Source: DASUPK01 sp963695675 (GTDB lineage: Bacteria > Actinomycetota > Thermoleophilia > Solirubrobacterales > 70-9). Taken from it: a stretch of 64,000 nt of DNA. The DNA lies in assembly GCA_963695675.1 (NCBI GenBank), contig CAVOGY010000007.1, forward strand, positions 620,001 to 684,000. Reading direction: 5' to 3'. Position numbers and translations under genes: made by a program. Shown piece after piece: positions 51,074 through 59,707 of the stretch; the stretch's first letter is position 1; every line of letters starts with the position of its first letter. The notes under the pieces were generated by a model that did not search any database, was not told the DNA's origin, and saw only the letters and a list, made by a program, of their open reading frames with translations.

Positions 51074-52477
51074 TCAACCGGAGCCGGGCGAGCGCAGCCC
51101 ATCTAGTTCGCGCAGCCGCTCGATGGCGGGCCCGACGTAGGTCAGGAATCGCTCGATCGCAGCCTTGACGGGTGGGTCTGCGGCGTGGTCGCGGAGGCCC
51201 CGGAGCAGGTTGAGTCGGCTCTCGGCCACCCAGCCGGCGACGTCCGGCTCGCGCAGCCATCGCTGCTCGATCTGCCACGTGCGACGGCTCAGGCCCGGCC
51301 AATCGTCGATACTGCGCGGGTAGGGATTGGGCGGGCAGAGCCGGTTCTTGTCGGCGTCCTCGTTGCGGTGGGCCTCGACGAAGGCGATGAGCGCCGCGTT
51401 GAACGCCGGAGAGTTCTGCCTGACCTGCTGGAGCACGATCTGGCCGCGCTGAAAGACGGGGGTCGCTTGTGCGTTGCGCAGACCATACGCCGTGCAGTCG
51501 ACGTGCAGGACGTCGGCGCCAGTGTCGGTCTCGCCCTGCTGGAGCGCGATCCGGTCGCCCTCGATCCGTCGCACGCGGCCGAGCCTGACTACATCCTTGA
51601 TCTGCTGCAGGGCATCGATCTCGCTGGGACTGAGCATCGTGATGCGGTACATCGTCGCGTGAGCCGACGGGTCGATGCGGACCAGGCGCCCCGATGCTTC
51701 CAGGCGATCGAACAGGTCCTCGACGTCCGCCGCCTCCGCACCCGCCTTGGCGTCGAGAGAGATGCCGTCCATGTTGTCGCCAACGAGGTCCAGCGGCTGG
51801 AAGTGGCGCCGGTGGTGAAACCAATGGTCCCGTGGGCGAACCCAGCGGATCCGATCTGGCGCGACGTCATGGTCCAGAAGCCAGGTGCAGGCGTCGACCG
51901 CCGTCTTACCGGACCCGAGCACGGTGTAACGGGTCCCCGACCGCGCGGCGACCGGTAGGTCGTTGACAGGCACGACGCGGGCACCCGGCGCAACATCGAA
52001 GGACGGTTGGTGAGTGGCCGGGATCGAGGCTTCGAGATAGCGGGCGTCGACCAGCTTGCGGCGCACCTCGACGTCATGAAGCGCTCCGGTGCTCAGGTCG
52101 CGGACCCGCGCTCCCTCCTCTCGCGGCCCTAGGTGCTCATGCCCGGTCATGATGCGTACGCGCCCCGTCTGCGTCAGGCGAGACGCTACCTCGGCGAAGT
52201 AGTCGCGGACCTCCGCGCCCGTTGCTCGTTCGTAGAAGCCGGCGTTCTCGCCGGACTGGTCAATCCGGTCTTCGCCGAGCGGTAGAGAGTTGACGCCGTA
52301 GTACGCCGACGGCGTGTGCAGGCGAACGAAGGGGTACGCGTCGAGCCAGTGGCCACCCGGCCCGGGCCGGCGATCGACGAGCGTAAGCTCGACATCGGGC
52401 TCCTCCGTCACCAGTGTGTCGGCGAAGGCGAGGCCACTCGCCCCTGATCCGACGACCAGATAGTCGGTGCTGATCAA
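51074..52477 (-). CDS. FAD/NAD(P)-binding monooxygenase-like flavoprotein
   Basis: 467 residues. The FAD fold is YLVVGSGASGLAFADTL, followed by GPGGHWLDAYPFVRLHTPSAYYGVNS and, near residue 190, the NADPH fold YTVLGSGKTAVDACTWLL. This resembles flavin-containing monooxygenases without the exact FATGY motif. The TTG start is supported by GAGGAGA. It converges on the PQQ gene. Substrate unknown. Confidence 0.82.
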   Translation of the reverse strand: MISTDYLVVGSGASGLAFADTLVTEEPDVELTLVDRRPGPGGHWLDAYPFVRLHTPSAYYGVNSLPLGEDRIDQSGENAGFYERATGAEVRDYFAEVASRLTQTGRVRIMTGHEHLGPREEGARVRDLSTGALHDVEVRRKLVDARYLEASIPATHQPSFDVAPGARVVPVNDLPVAARSGTRYTVLGSGKTAVDACTWLLDHDVAPDRIRWVRPRDHWFHHRRHFQPLDLVGDNMDGISLDAKAGAEAADVEDLFDRLEASGRLVRIDPSAHATMYRITMLSPSEIDALQQIKDVVRLGRVRRIEGDRIALQQGETDTGADVLHVDCTAYGLRNAQATPVFQRGQIVLQQVRQNSPAFNAALIAFVEAHRNEDADKNRLCPPNPYPRSIDDWPGLSRRTWQIEQRWLREPDVAGWVAESRLNLLRGLRDHAADPPVKAAIERFLTYVGPAIERLRELDGLRSPGSG

Positions 52478-52790
52478 GTCTCCTCGTTCGATGCGTCAGT
52501 CGGCGACCACGGTGCTCTTCGCTTGGAGTATTCCCGGTCTCGGACACTCGCTCCACGCTGCGAGTTTCCGGCCTGGACGTCAGGGTTCGAACAATGGCTC
52601 CTTCTCTTAATGAACGGAACGAAGGAGCCATGCAAAGCGATACTCCCGCTATCGCGTGAATGCACCAGGCTGAGCCGCTCAGCGCCGTGGCGCTAGGCCC
52701 GTCTTGGCCTTGGTCAGGGAGCTGCGTGGGATCGCCTTGCCCCAGCATGACGACGACGCGGAGTAGGGTCCCGCGGGTTCGAGACGAACC
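52478..52790. other. 313-base intergenic stretch with a hairpin and a diverged repeat copy
   Basis: No coding frame is supported. A perfect 11-bp stem ATGGCTCCTTC / GAAGGAGCCAT (52594-52604 and 52621-52631) with a 16-base, AT-rich loop is the main landmark. On the leftward strand 52657-52631 read GATAGCGGGAGTATCGCTTTGCAT, like part of the dispersed palindromic repeat. Confidence 0.45.
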
Positions 52791-53219
52791 ATGCTCCGGA
52801 TCCTCCTCAACATCATCTGGCTCGTCTTCGCCGGCTTCTGGGCGACGATCCTCTGGTGCCTCGCCGGGATCATCATGTGCGTCCTGATCATCACGATCCC
52901 GTTCGGGATCCAGGCCTTCAAGATCGCGAGCTTCACCATCTGGCCCTTCGGACGCACCCTCGTTAAGCGTCCCGACGCAGGAGCCCCCTCGCTGATCGGC
53001 AACATCATCTGGGTCCCCCTCGCCGGCATCTGGCTGGCGATCGCCCACCTGATCACGACGGTCACCCTGGCGATCACGATCATCGGCATCCCGCTCGCGC
53101 TCGCCAACCTGAAGCTGGTGATGGTGTCGCTGCTGCCGTTCGGGCGGGAGGTCGTGCCGATCAGCGAGGCCCGGGCGCTCAGCCGCGACGCTCAGAACAT
53201 CGACTTCGGGTCGCTCTAG
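52791..53219 (+). CDS. YccF family membrane protein
   Basis: A 142-residue protein with two copies of the YccF motif: IIWLVFAGFWATILWCLAGI, then IPFGIQAFKIASFTIWPFGRTL, and again IIWVPLAGIWLAIAHLITTVTL with IIGIPLALANLKLVMVSLLPFGR. Each repeat is an internal pair of membrane helices followed by a W/L-P-FG loop. The function is not known. Confidence 0.92.
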   Translation: MLRILLNIIWLVFAGFWATILWCLAGIIMCVLIITIPFGIQAFKIASFTIWPFGRTLVKRPDAGAPSLIGNIIWVPLAGIWLAIAHLITTVTLAITIIGIPLALANLKLVMVSLLPFGREVVPISEARALSRDAQNIDFGSL

Positions 53220-53298
53220 CTGTCGATCGACATCCGATGGGCGCCCGCCTTCACGCGGTTGCAACATCGCGGCTCAATGCCGCGAAGAGTGTCACGTT

Positions 53299-53320
53299 GC
53301 CTGGAAAGCAGCGGTTCGGA
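53299..53320 (+). repeat. dispersed palindromic repeat, 3' arm only
   Basis: GCCTGGAAAGCAGCGGTTCG is the right half of the repeat (consensus GCATGGAAAGCAGTGGTTCG) with three changes. It lies in the 216-base gap after yccF; nothing else is recognised in that gap. Confidence 0.5.
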
Positions 53321-53435
53321 GTGGGCGGTTGCGCTCTTCGGGCGGAGGAGGCGCTGGCGCCCGAGTAGAACGCTAGGAGGCGCTGATGTGAAACTCCTCG
53401 ACACATCGGCTCCGGGACGAAGATAATCGGCTGAG

Positions 53436-54963
53436 TTGCATACGCCGGACCCTGGACCCACGAGTGGCGATGATGGTCGCGCAACGGTCACCGTGAAGCC
53501 AGTCGCCCTGCCTGCTCTTCTCTTCATAGCGGGGCTCGCCATGCTCGCCCTGGCCCTTACAGCCGGGCGCTATGGCTATCACCGCGACGAGCTCTATTTC
53601 ATCGCCGCCGGGGGCCACCCGGCCTGGGGCTATCCAGACCAGCCTCTGCTGACGCCTCTGCTGGCCCATGCGATGAACTCTCTCGCACCAAGCTCATTGC
53701 TCGTGCTCCGGGCTCCAGCAATCCTGGCCTCTGGCCTGACGACGATCGCCACGGGTCTGCTTGCGCCGCGAGCTTGGCGGTGGACGCCGGGCACAGCTGG
53801 TTGCCGCAGCATGCTGGTCGGCCGGGGCGGTGTGCCTCGTGACAGGCCACTTCCTCACCACGACGACCTATGACGTATGCGCCACGGCGATTGTCTCCCT
53901 ACTAATCGTCCGGATCCTGCGTAGCGGCGACACGATTCTGTGGCTGCCCGCCGGCGCGATCCTGGGCATTGCCTTGCTGAACAAGTCGCTGATTGCGGTG
54001 GTCATCGGCGCCGTGGTTCTCGCGCTCCTGCTTCTCGGCCCACGTGATGTCCTTCGCTCGAGATGGTTCGCGGCTGGCCTCGCGCTCGGCATCCTGGGTG
54101 CGTTGCCCTACGGCATTTGGCAGATTGCCCATGGTCTGCCCGAGCAGCAACTGGCCAGTTCGATCGCGAGCAGCGGCGACCAAGGGGGACGGGCGGGATT
54201 CATTCCGTTCCAGCTCTTACTGATCGGCCCCCTGCTCGCGCCGATCTGGATCTGGGGCTTGGTGGCCCTGCTGCGCGATCGGCTTATGCGCTCACTGCGC
54301 TGCTTCGCCGTCGCATATCTCGGATTGGTTCCACTGTTCATCGTCGTTGGTGGCAAGGCCTACTACGTGGCCGGTCTTTACCCAGTGCTGCTGGCAGCAG
54401 GTGCGGTTCGCGTAGAGGCCTGGACGCGCCAACGGCCTCTGCGACTCGCATCTGTGGGCGCTGCTGTCGCCGTGACCGCCGCCATCAGTGCCGTCATTGG
54501 TCTGTCCCTGCTGCCTTCCAGCCAGCTTGAGGGCAGCGTGGTCATGGCAGTCAATCCGGATACCGGAGAAATGGTCGGCTGGCCGCGCTTCGTGGACTCC
54601 GTCGCAGCTGCCTACGGTTCGCTTCCTCCCGCTCAGAGGCTGAAGGCCGCGATCTTCACAGAGAACTATGGGGAGGCGGGCGCGATCGCCAAGTTCGGAC
54701 CGGCACGGGGCCTGCCCGCGCCATATAGCGGTCATAACGGCTGGGCGCTCTGGGGCCCGCCCCCCGACGCGGACATGGCCGCAGTCGTGGTCGGTTTGGA
54801 CCCCTCCGAAACGCGCCGCTACTTTCGCGGCTGCCGCGTGCGGGCGCGGATTGACAACGGCCTCGACCTGAGCAACGACGAGCAGGGAAGATCGGTCTGG
54901 ACCTGTAGCAGCGAGCGCCGACCGTGGTCGACGCTCTGGAAGTCACTGCGGCACTACGACTGA
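53436..54963 (+). pseudogene. PMT/ArnT-like glycosyltransferase, one frameshift near 53766
   Basis: The first frame, from TTG 53436, has LLFIAGLAMLALALTAGRYGYHRDELYFIAAGGHPAWGYPDQPLLTPLLA, which contains the acidic Asp-Glu pair of GT83/PMT enzymes. A single extra C near 53766 switches to the second frame (ELGGGRRAQLVAAACWSAGAV). That continues through about nine hydrophobic segments to 54963. Together they give a roughly 505-residue, 10-12-helix polyprenol-linked sugar transferase. Both parts are otherwise intact, so a sequence error is quite possible. Confidence 0.8.
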
Positions 54964-55103
54964 CCGCGTGGGGTGGAGCGCCGAGACACTTGGCTCTAAA
55001 GGGCTCCTCCAACCCAGCTGGGACGAGCCAGGCCGATGGCGACCGGCGCTCCTGCTTCCGCTTGAAACGAGGAGCGCGGACGACCGCCGTGTTCAGACTG
55101 AAA

Positions 55104-55131
55104 GTGCTGCTTTGGACGAGAAGCGGCGTCT
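55104..55131 (+). repeat. dispersed palindromic repeat, 5' arm only
   Basis: GTGCTGCTTTGGACGAGAAG continuing CGGCGTCT: a perfect left half of the repeat. The right half is absent. It lies in a 258-base gap with no other supported gene; a degenerate second arm may precede it at about 55050-55075. Confidence 0.6.
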
Positions 55132-55221
55132 GCCTTACCGGCCGACGCGATCATCGCGCCAGGAATACCGCCAGCGATGCTACGGGCGCTCGCGAAGAGA
55201 GATGCGCCTACGGCTGCCCCG

Positions 55222-55611
55222 CTAGTCACCTTCCCCGACAGCTGGCATACCCGCAACCTCGCTCGTCGTCGAGCCGATCAGGACCTCAAGCAACTCGCCC
55301 ACCTCCAGCTCCTCGGCGAGTGGGTGAGGCAGCGGGAGCTTGGTCTTCACTTGGTAGCGGTTCCTTCGGCCCTGTCGCTCGCGCACCACGTACCCCTCAT
55401 CGACCAGCTCGGACAGGATTCGGTGGGCGGCACGTTCGGTGATGCCGACGGCAGTGGCGATGTCGCGCAGGCGGATACCTGGGTCACGAGCCACGCACAC
55501 CAGGACATGCGCGTGATTGGTCAGAAAGTCCCAGTGAGGAGCCGCCTGCCGCGAGACTTGGTCCATATATCTTGAAAAGTATTTCATGAATTGCTGATAC
55601 CGTGTATTCAT
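55222..55611 (-). CDS. MarR-like winged-helix transcription regulator
   Basis: 129 residues from ATG 55611. The helix-turn-helix is HVLVCVARDPGIRLRDIATAVGITERAAHRILSELVDEGYVVRERQGRRNRYQV, with recognition helix ITERAAHRILSEL. The N-terminal helix is AT-rich in codon use (YQQFMKYFSRYMDQVSRQ), unlike its neighbours. A longer Gly-rich N-terminus from 55704 is rejected. Regulated genes unknown. Confidence 0.82.
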   Translation of the reverse strand: MNTRYQQFMKYFSRYMDQVSRQAAPHWDFLTNHAHVLVCVARDPGIRLRDIATAVGITERAAHRILSELVDEGYVVRERQGRRNRYQVKTKLPLPHPLAEELEVGELLEVLIGSTTSEVAGMPAVGEGD

Positions 55612-55818
55612 GGCCACGAATCTCACTACTCCCATTCCGCCAGCCTCGCCCGTACCGGCCGCATCGCCGATCCCGGCCCCATCGCCAATCCCGCCCCCTT
55701 CCAAGCCATCGATCGAGAGCGCCAGGTCCCGCTCGTCTCTCGCGATACGAAGCGCTAGCTAGGCCATGCCCCCTGATGGTGGGATCCGGCCGTCCACCTC
55801 GACAGGAAAGACAAGCTC

Positions 55819-56040
55819 ATGCCCACGATCATCGTTATGAGCAACGAGAACGCCGACCAAGACTCCGCCGTGATGCTTTCGGAGAACGTTCAACCGGAGC
55901 ACTTGACCAGCAATCACCATAGGGCGCAGCTGATCGAGCGCGTGGGATGGGCGGTTACTGACGCGAAGGAAGTCGAGAACGCCTGGCCCCGGCCCACCTG
56001 GGTGTCAGGTGAGGATGTGGCGGAGGAATCAGTGAGATGA
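55819..56040 (+). CDS. small protein of unknown function
   Basis: A 73-residue acidic protein (MPTIIVMSNENADQDSAVML, then ERVGWAVTDAKEVENAW). AGGAAAG precedes the ATG by about nine bases. Its end overlaps the next gene's start (ATGA). No family is recognised. Confidence 0.55.
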   Translation: MPTIIVMSNENADQDSAVMLSENVQPEHLTSNHHRAQLIERVGWAVTDAKEVENAWPRPTWVSGEDVAEESVR

Positions 56041-56255
56041 CCTCTCTGCGCCGCCTCGACGAACTGAAAGCCGATACCCGCTACCACCGCGATCGCCGCG
56101 ACCGCTACCGCGCCAAGATGTACGGTCCGCGGCCGGCGAGTCTTGTCCACCTGAAGGAGCTCGAGCGGGTCTGCGTCTTGTCTGAGTCGCGCCTCCGGAG
56201 GGCAGAGCAAGAGCTTCAAGTGGAGACGGCACGGCTACAGGCGCTGGCCGAGTAA
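56037..56255 (+). CDS. small coiled-coil protein of unknown function
   Basis: A 72-residue basic, helical protein (LRRLDELKADTRYHRDRRDRYRAKMYG, then LKELERVCVLSESRLRRAEQELQVETARLQAL). Heptad spacing suggests a coiled coil. It is translationally coupled to the preceding small gene by a four-base overlap; the two may form a complex. Confidence 0.6.
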   Translation: MTSLRRLDELKADTRYHRDRRDRYRAKMYGPRPASLVHLKELERVCVLSESRLRRAEQELQVETARLQALAE

Positions 56256-56266
56256 CGACGCTCCGA

Positions 56267-56470
56267 TCAGTCTGAGATCTCGCTGACCTTCAAGGTCGCA
56301 ACGTGGGCCGGGTTGATGCCGACCGGAACATCGCTTACGTGCTCCGTGAACCAGGCGAGACGCGATTGGCCCGATCGAGCAGCATCGGAGAGCTTGGCCT
56401 CGACCTCGTCCAACGTTCCCTGCACCGTCAAGACGTCACCGTTCAGGAGCCTGACCTCCGCGTAACCCAC
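56267..56470 (-). CDS. small beta-rich protein of unknown function, start uncertain
   Basis: From GTG 56470 the frame encodes GYAEVRLLNGDVLTVQGTLDEVEAKLSDAARSGQSRLAWFTEHVSDVPVGINPAHVATLKVSEISD. The strand-helix pattern and the INPAHVATL ending look like a conserved small protein. No ribosome site is obvious; a base error between the ATG at 56483 and the frame is possible. Confidence 0.55.
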   Translation of the reverse strand: MGYAEVRLLNGDVLTVQGTLDEVEAKLSDAARSGQSRLAWFTEHVSDVPVGINPAHVATLKVSEISD

Positions 56471-56556
56471 TGCGAGCCATGGTAAGTGTCTGGCCGACAA
56501 CGGCGTCGAGCCTGCCGATGATCCGAGCCGGAGCTCCCGCGAGATACTGCGTGGCG

Positions 56557-56964
56557 ATGTCGGAGGAAAACTCGGCGCTTGCACGGAAGGCCATCGACGC
56601 TCACAACCGCGGCGACTTCGACGCCTTGCTGGCCTTCCTCAGCCCTGATGTCGTATGGGAGGCCCTGGAAGGTGTCCCTGGGATTGGTGAGCTGTACCGC
56701 GGGCGGGCAGAGGTGCGAGAGTGGATCGAGCTGATGTGGGAAAACGCGGAGCAGGGCGTCCACATCGAGATCGAGCAGATAACGGACTTGGGTGATGACC
56801 GGGTCTTCATCGCCGTGGTTCTCACAGCACGCCGTAGGGGCAGCGGCGTGCCGTTTGAATACCGCACCTGGCAGATCGTCTGGTTCGCGGACGGCCTGAT
56901 TACGAGACGTCAAGTCTTCTGGACCCGTGCCGAAGCCCTCAAGACCGCCGGGCTGCGGGAGTAG
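56557..56964 (+). CDS. SnoaL-like (NTF2 fold) protein
   Basis: A 135-residue protein: ALARKAIDAHNRGDFDALLAFLSPDVVWEALEGVPGIGELYRGRAEVREWIELMWENAEQ, with the strand ending RQVFWTRAEALKTAGLRE. This is the small 'MSxEN' SnoaL class common in actinomycetes. Start ATG 56557. A repeat arm begins directly after its stop. Confidence 0.87.
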   Translation: MSEENSALARKAIDAHNRGDFDALLAFLSPDVVWEALEGVPGIGELYRGRAEVREWIELMWENAEQGVHIEIEQITDLGDDRVFIAVVLTARRRGSGVPFEYRTWQIVWFADGLITRRQVFWTRAEALKTAGLRE

Positions 56965-56996
56965 GCGACTGCTGCTTTGGACGAGGAGGAGCCCGC
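56965..56996 (+). repeat. dispersed palindromic repeat, 5' arm only
   Basis: GCGACTGCTGCTTTGGACGA then GGAGGAGCCCGC, starting on the base after the SnoaL stop codon. The left arm is perfect and the right half is missing. Confidence 0.6.
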
Positions 56997-57299
56997 TTAG
57001 CCCTCGTCCCGAGTCTCGCTCTCGCCCACCCACCGCTCATAGGAACGGGCCAGCGCGTCGAGCTCGTCGACGAGGCGGCGCATGTCAGCGATCTGACCGG
57101 ACTCCCTGATGGGGTACTGCTCGACAGCCTCAAGCAGCTCATCCGCTCGAATCTGGATGGTGTCCGCGATGAGGTGGCCCACCGCGATCGAGTCGCCGAT
57201 CGGGACGCCCTCGAACCGAGGGAGCGCCTCGGCGACCTTCCGAGGGACGCTCAACCTGATAACCGCCAACTTGCCTTTCTCCTTCTCCGGGAGGCACAT
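56997..57299 (-). CDS. hypothetical helical protein
   Basis: 100 residues from ATG 57299: MCLPEKEKGKLAVIRLSVPRKVAEALPRFEGVPIGDSIAVGHLIADTIQIRADELLEAVEQYPIRESGQIADMRRLVDELDALARSYERW. The first part resembles a ribbon or short beta-hairpin start, the rest a helical bundle. The family is unknown. A further upstream in-frame ATG at 57341 is possible. Confidence 0.55.
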   Translation of the reverse strand: MCLPEKEKGKLAVIRLSVPRKVAEALPRFEGVPIGDSIAVGHLIADTIQIRADELLEAVEQYPIRESGQIADMRRLVDELDALARSYERWVGESETRDEG

Positions 57300-57457
57300 C
57301 GATACCACCCGCACGTGATGTAAGGCAAGACGTAGACACACAGAACTTCCGCGGGGACCGCAAAGAAATCGCGATGGCCACCACCACCAGGCGCGAGATC
57401 GAGAGGCAGCCGGCCCACCGCGCGCAGAGTGCGCTAGGTCGTCGACGTGTGGCGCTC

Positions 57458-58411
57458 TTAGGCTGGGCGGGCCGGGGTGAAGAAGTCGATGAGCAGTTGA
57501 TTGACGCGTTCAGCCTCGTCGTGATGAACCCAATGCGACGAGTTCGGCAGGCGCTCGACGCGGTCGAGGTTGGGCACATCGTCGCGGCCGGGCTCGGCCA
57601 GCTTGGGACCGAGGAAGCGATCGCGCTGTCCCCAGATGACGAGCGTGGGCGACGAGATCGGGCGAATTGCCGCTTTGGCCTTCTTCGGCGGCGTTCGCAC
57701 CGAGCTGCGGTAGTAGTTGATCATCGCCGTCACGGCCCCGGGCTGCGACCACGCCTCGACGTAGCGATCCATCTCCTGCGGCGTATAGGCGGGACGGGCG
57801 TCGCGCAGGAAGCGCTGGAAGAACCGAAAGCGTCCGGCGCGCACATGTTGCTCGGGCAGCCCCGGTAGCGCGAAGTAGAAGAAGTACCAGCTTCTCCGGA
57901 GCTGGCCCGGGTGAGGCAGCTCCTTCTGGAGCGACCGGGGATGGGCCGCGTCGAGGATGGCCAGACGGTCCACCACCTCCGGATGGTTCATCGCCATGGT
58001 CCAGGCGATGGTTCCGCCCCAGTCGTGACCCACCAAATGCGCGGACTCGGCACCGCGCTCGCGGATGAGACCGCGGATGTCGTCGGCGAGCTTGTCGGCG
58101 CTGTAGGCCGCCACGCCGGCCGGCCGCGATGACAGGTTGTAGCCGCGCGTGTCGGGCGCGACGACTCGAAAGCCCGCCGCCGCGAGCGGCGCGATCTGCA
58201 GCCGCCAGCCGAACCAAAACTCCGGGAAGCCGTGCAGCAGAACGACCAACGGCCCATCGCCCGCCTCGACGTAGTGCAACTTCACGTTGCCGAGTTCGGC
58301 GTATCCCTCGCGCAGTTCGGTTCCGTCGTCGGGCACCAGGCCGGTGAAGGTGTCGGCGAGTCCTGTCGGCGGGTTCGGGGCCTCCGAGGCCGAGCCTTCG
58401 GGCGTGGACAC
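57458..58411 (-). CDS. alpha/beta hydrolase, epoxide-hydrolase-like
   Basis: A 317-residue hydrolase: oxyanion HGFPEFWFGWR, nucleophile region GHDWGGTIAW with catalytic Asp, cap Tyr region, and a C-terminal NSSHWVHHDEAERVNQLL holding the catalytic His. An acid residue is in WGQRDRFLG. The HDWGG nucleophile is the mark of epoxide hydrolases and haloacetate/fluoroacetate dehalogenases; they cannot be told apart here. GTG start. Confidence 0.9.
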   Translation of the reverse strand: MSTPEGSASEAPNPPTGLADTFTGLVPDDGTELREGYAELGNVKLHYVEAGDGPLVVLLHGFPEFWFGWRLQIAPLAAAGFRVVAPDTRGYNLSSRPAGVAAYSADKLADDIRGLIRERGAESAHLVGHDWGGTIAWTMAMNHPEVVDRLAILDAAHPRSLQKELPHPGQLRRSWYFFYFALPGLPEQHVRAGRFRFFQRFLRDARPAYTPQEMDRYVEAWSQPGAVTAMINYYRSSVRTPPKKAKAAIRPISSPTLVIWGQRDRFLGPKLAEPGRDDVPNLDRVERLPNSSHWVHHDEAERVNQLLIDFFTPARPA

Positions 58412-58478
58412 GCGCCTGCGCGACGAGCTGATGGCAATCTCCTCTCAAAACGGACGAGCGGGGTGCCGTACGAAGATT

Positions 58479-58532
58479 AGTCCTCTCGCCTCCAGGTCAG
58501 GTGCGCGAAGCTCAGTCCTCTCGCTCCAGGTC
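58479..58532 (+). repeat. direct repeat, two 19-20-base copies
   Basis: AGTCCTCTCGCCTCCAGGTC (58479-58498) recurs with one base deleted at 58514-58532, 35 bases apart, upstream of the epoxide-hydrolase-like gene. It could be a regulator binding site or simple duplication. Confidence 0.5.
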
Positions 58533-58560
58533 CGCCCGTGAAATGCCCTGCTCTGTTCTA

Positions 58561-58597
58561 CAGCGCTGCTTTGGACGAGAAGCAGTGGTTGCAGGGA
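58561..58597 (+). repeat. dispersed palindromic repeat, internally deleted copy
   Basis: CAGCGCTGCTTTGGACGAGA followed directly by AGCAGTGGTTG joins the left arm to the end of the right arm, losing about 20 central bases. The landmark TTTGGACGAGAAGC is intact. Confidence 0.6.
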
Positions 58598-58636
58598 AGC
58601 GCAACATCTGCGAGAGCGTGATTAGCTCTCCCCGCG

Positions 58637-59050
58637 ATGCCCACGCGCTTGCTGATCGCGGCCGGTGAGGCGGCTGACAGCGCCGACGCGCTGCCTTTCG
58701 GAGTCCGCGAACTCATAGACGCGGCCGATGAGGTCCTGGTGGTGACACCGGCATTGCCAACTCGGTTCGAGTGGCTGGCTTCGGCAACCGACAAGGCTCG
58801 AGAGCAGGCCGACGAGCGCCTTCAGGCGGTTTTGGGCCAGGTCGAGGAGCTTGGAACGGAGGCAGGTGGAACAGTGGGCGCCGACGATCCACTCCTTGCG
58901 TTCGAGGATGCCCTCGCCGCATTCCACGCGGACCACATCCTCGTCGGGCTGCGCGCTCCGGACCGCGCCGATTGGCAGGAACGAGGCTTGCTCGACGAGC
59001 TGCTTCGCCGGTTCGGAATCCCAGTCACGGTCTTCTCGTTACGCGAGTAG
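58637..59050 (+). CDS. universal stress protein-like alpha/beta protein
   Basis: A 137-residue protein of USP-like fold: RLLIAAGEAADSADALPFGVRELIDAADEVLVVTPALP, helix-rich middle, and AAFHADHILVGLRAPDRADWQERGLLDELLRRFGIPVTVFSLRE. The glycine-rich ATP loop of true USPs (GxxGxxxG(S/T)) is replaced by AAGE-type sequence and a dipole AAGEAAD, so nucleotide binding is doubtful. The repeat follows immediately at its stop. Confidence 0.72.
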   Translation: MPTRLLIAAGEAADSADALPFGVRELIDAADEVLVVTPALPTRFEWLASATDKAREQADERLQAVLGQVEELGTEAGGTVGADDPLLAFEDALAAFHADHILVGLRAPDRADWQERGLLDELLRRFGIPVTVFSLRE

Positions 59051-59092
59051 CGCTTTGGACGAGAAGCGGCGCTTCGCATGGAAAGCGGCACT
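59050..59092 (+). repeat. dispersed palindromic repeat, complete copy
   Basis: GCGCTTTGGACGAGAAGCGG then CGCTTCGCATGGAAAGCGGC. The outer stem CGCTTT / AAAGCG differs from the consensus (TGCTTT / AAAGCA) on both sides, a compensatory change that supports a folded structure. It begins at the last base of the preceding stop. Confidence 0.7.
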
Positions 59093-59116
59093 CCGACGAG
59101 AGCTACCGCCTGGGCG

Positions 59117-59182
59117 ATGTCGCAGGAGAACGTCGAGATCGTGCGCCAGGTGATCGAGGAGTTCGGGGCCAGGGGCGCTTAG
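59117..59182 (+). pseudogene. SnoaL-family protein, N-terminal remnant
   Basis: ATG 59117 encodes MSQENVEIVRQVIEEFGARGA then stop. MSQENVEIVRxxxExF is the standard start of small actinobacterial SnoaL proteins; the rest is gone. The palindromic repeat lies 25 bases upstream. Confidence 0.6.
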
Positions 59183-59478
59183 CGCGAGTAGTGGTGTAGG
59201 AGCTTTAGCTCGACCCGCTCGGCTGGACTTGCCAGCAGCGGCCCGATCCTGTCGTTGAAAGAGGCGAACTCCGGGTCGCTGTTGACGGCCTCCGCCGCCT
59301 CACGATCCGTGTACACCGCGACCCCTCGCAATACGCCGCTCGCCTCGTCACTGAGGACGAGCAACGTCTTGAGCGCGGGATGGTCGCTGAGGAACTCGGT
59401 GACGAACTCGGAGTAAATCTCCACGACCTGCTCGAAGTGGCCGGGCTTGGCGTGCAGGGTGAACTCGGCGACGTACAT
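59179..59478 (-). CDS. ABM-like (antibiotic biosynthesis monooxygenase fold) protein
   Basis: A 99-residue dimeric alpha/beta-barrel protein: YVAEFTLHAKPGHFEQVVEIYSEFVTEFLSDHPALKTLLVLSD, then RGVAVYTDREAAEAVNSDPEFASFNDRI. Fold members often act as quinol monooxygenases or binding proteins. Its stop overlaps the SnoaL remnant's stop by four bases. Confidence 0.78.
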   Translation of the reverse strand: MYVAEFTLHAKPGHFEQVVEIYSEFVTEFLSDHPALKTLLVLSDEASGVLRGVAVYTDREAAEAVNSDPEFASFNDRIGPLLASPAERVELKLLHHYSR

Positions 59479-59601
59479 GATTGAGACCTCCTTCGGCGTT
59501 TCCTTGTGCCTCCCCCAGGCGGAGCGCCATCCTATTTGCCCATCGCCACATTCCGTGTGTGGGTGCGGCCAGCGGCGCCGGACGTCTGCCTGGGGCTCCC
59601 A

Positions 59602-59653
59602 GTAGCCGCTTTGGACAAGAAGCGCCGCTTTGCATGGAAAGCAGCGGTCTAGG
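59602..59653 (+). repeat. dispersed palindromic repeat, complete copy
   Basis: GTAGCCGCTTTGGACAAGAA, GCGCCGCTTTGCATGGAAAG, CAGCGGTCTAGG. All landmarks are present. It lies upstream of the DUF4440-like gene, in a region with no supported gene between 59479 and 59707. Confidence 0.75.
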
Positions 59654-59707
59654 AAGCTCTCGTACAGTCGGGTCCATCGGAGGGCTCGCCGGAGAGGGAG
59701 ATATCGG

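Noticed and set aside
52583..52596. tRNA-like T-arm (GGTTCGAAC)
   Set aside because: No acceptor or anticodon arm can be formed around it.
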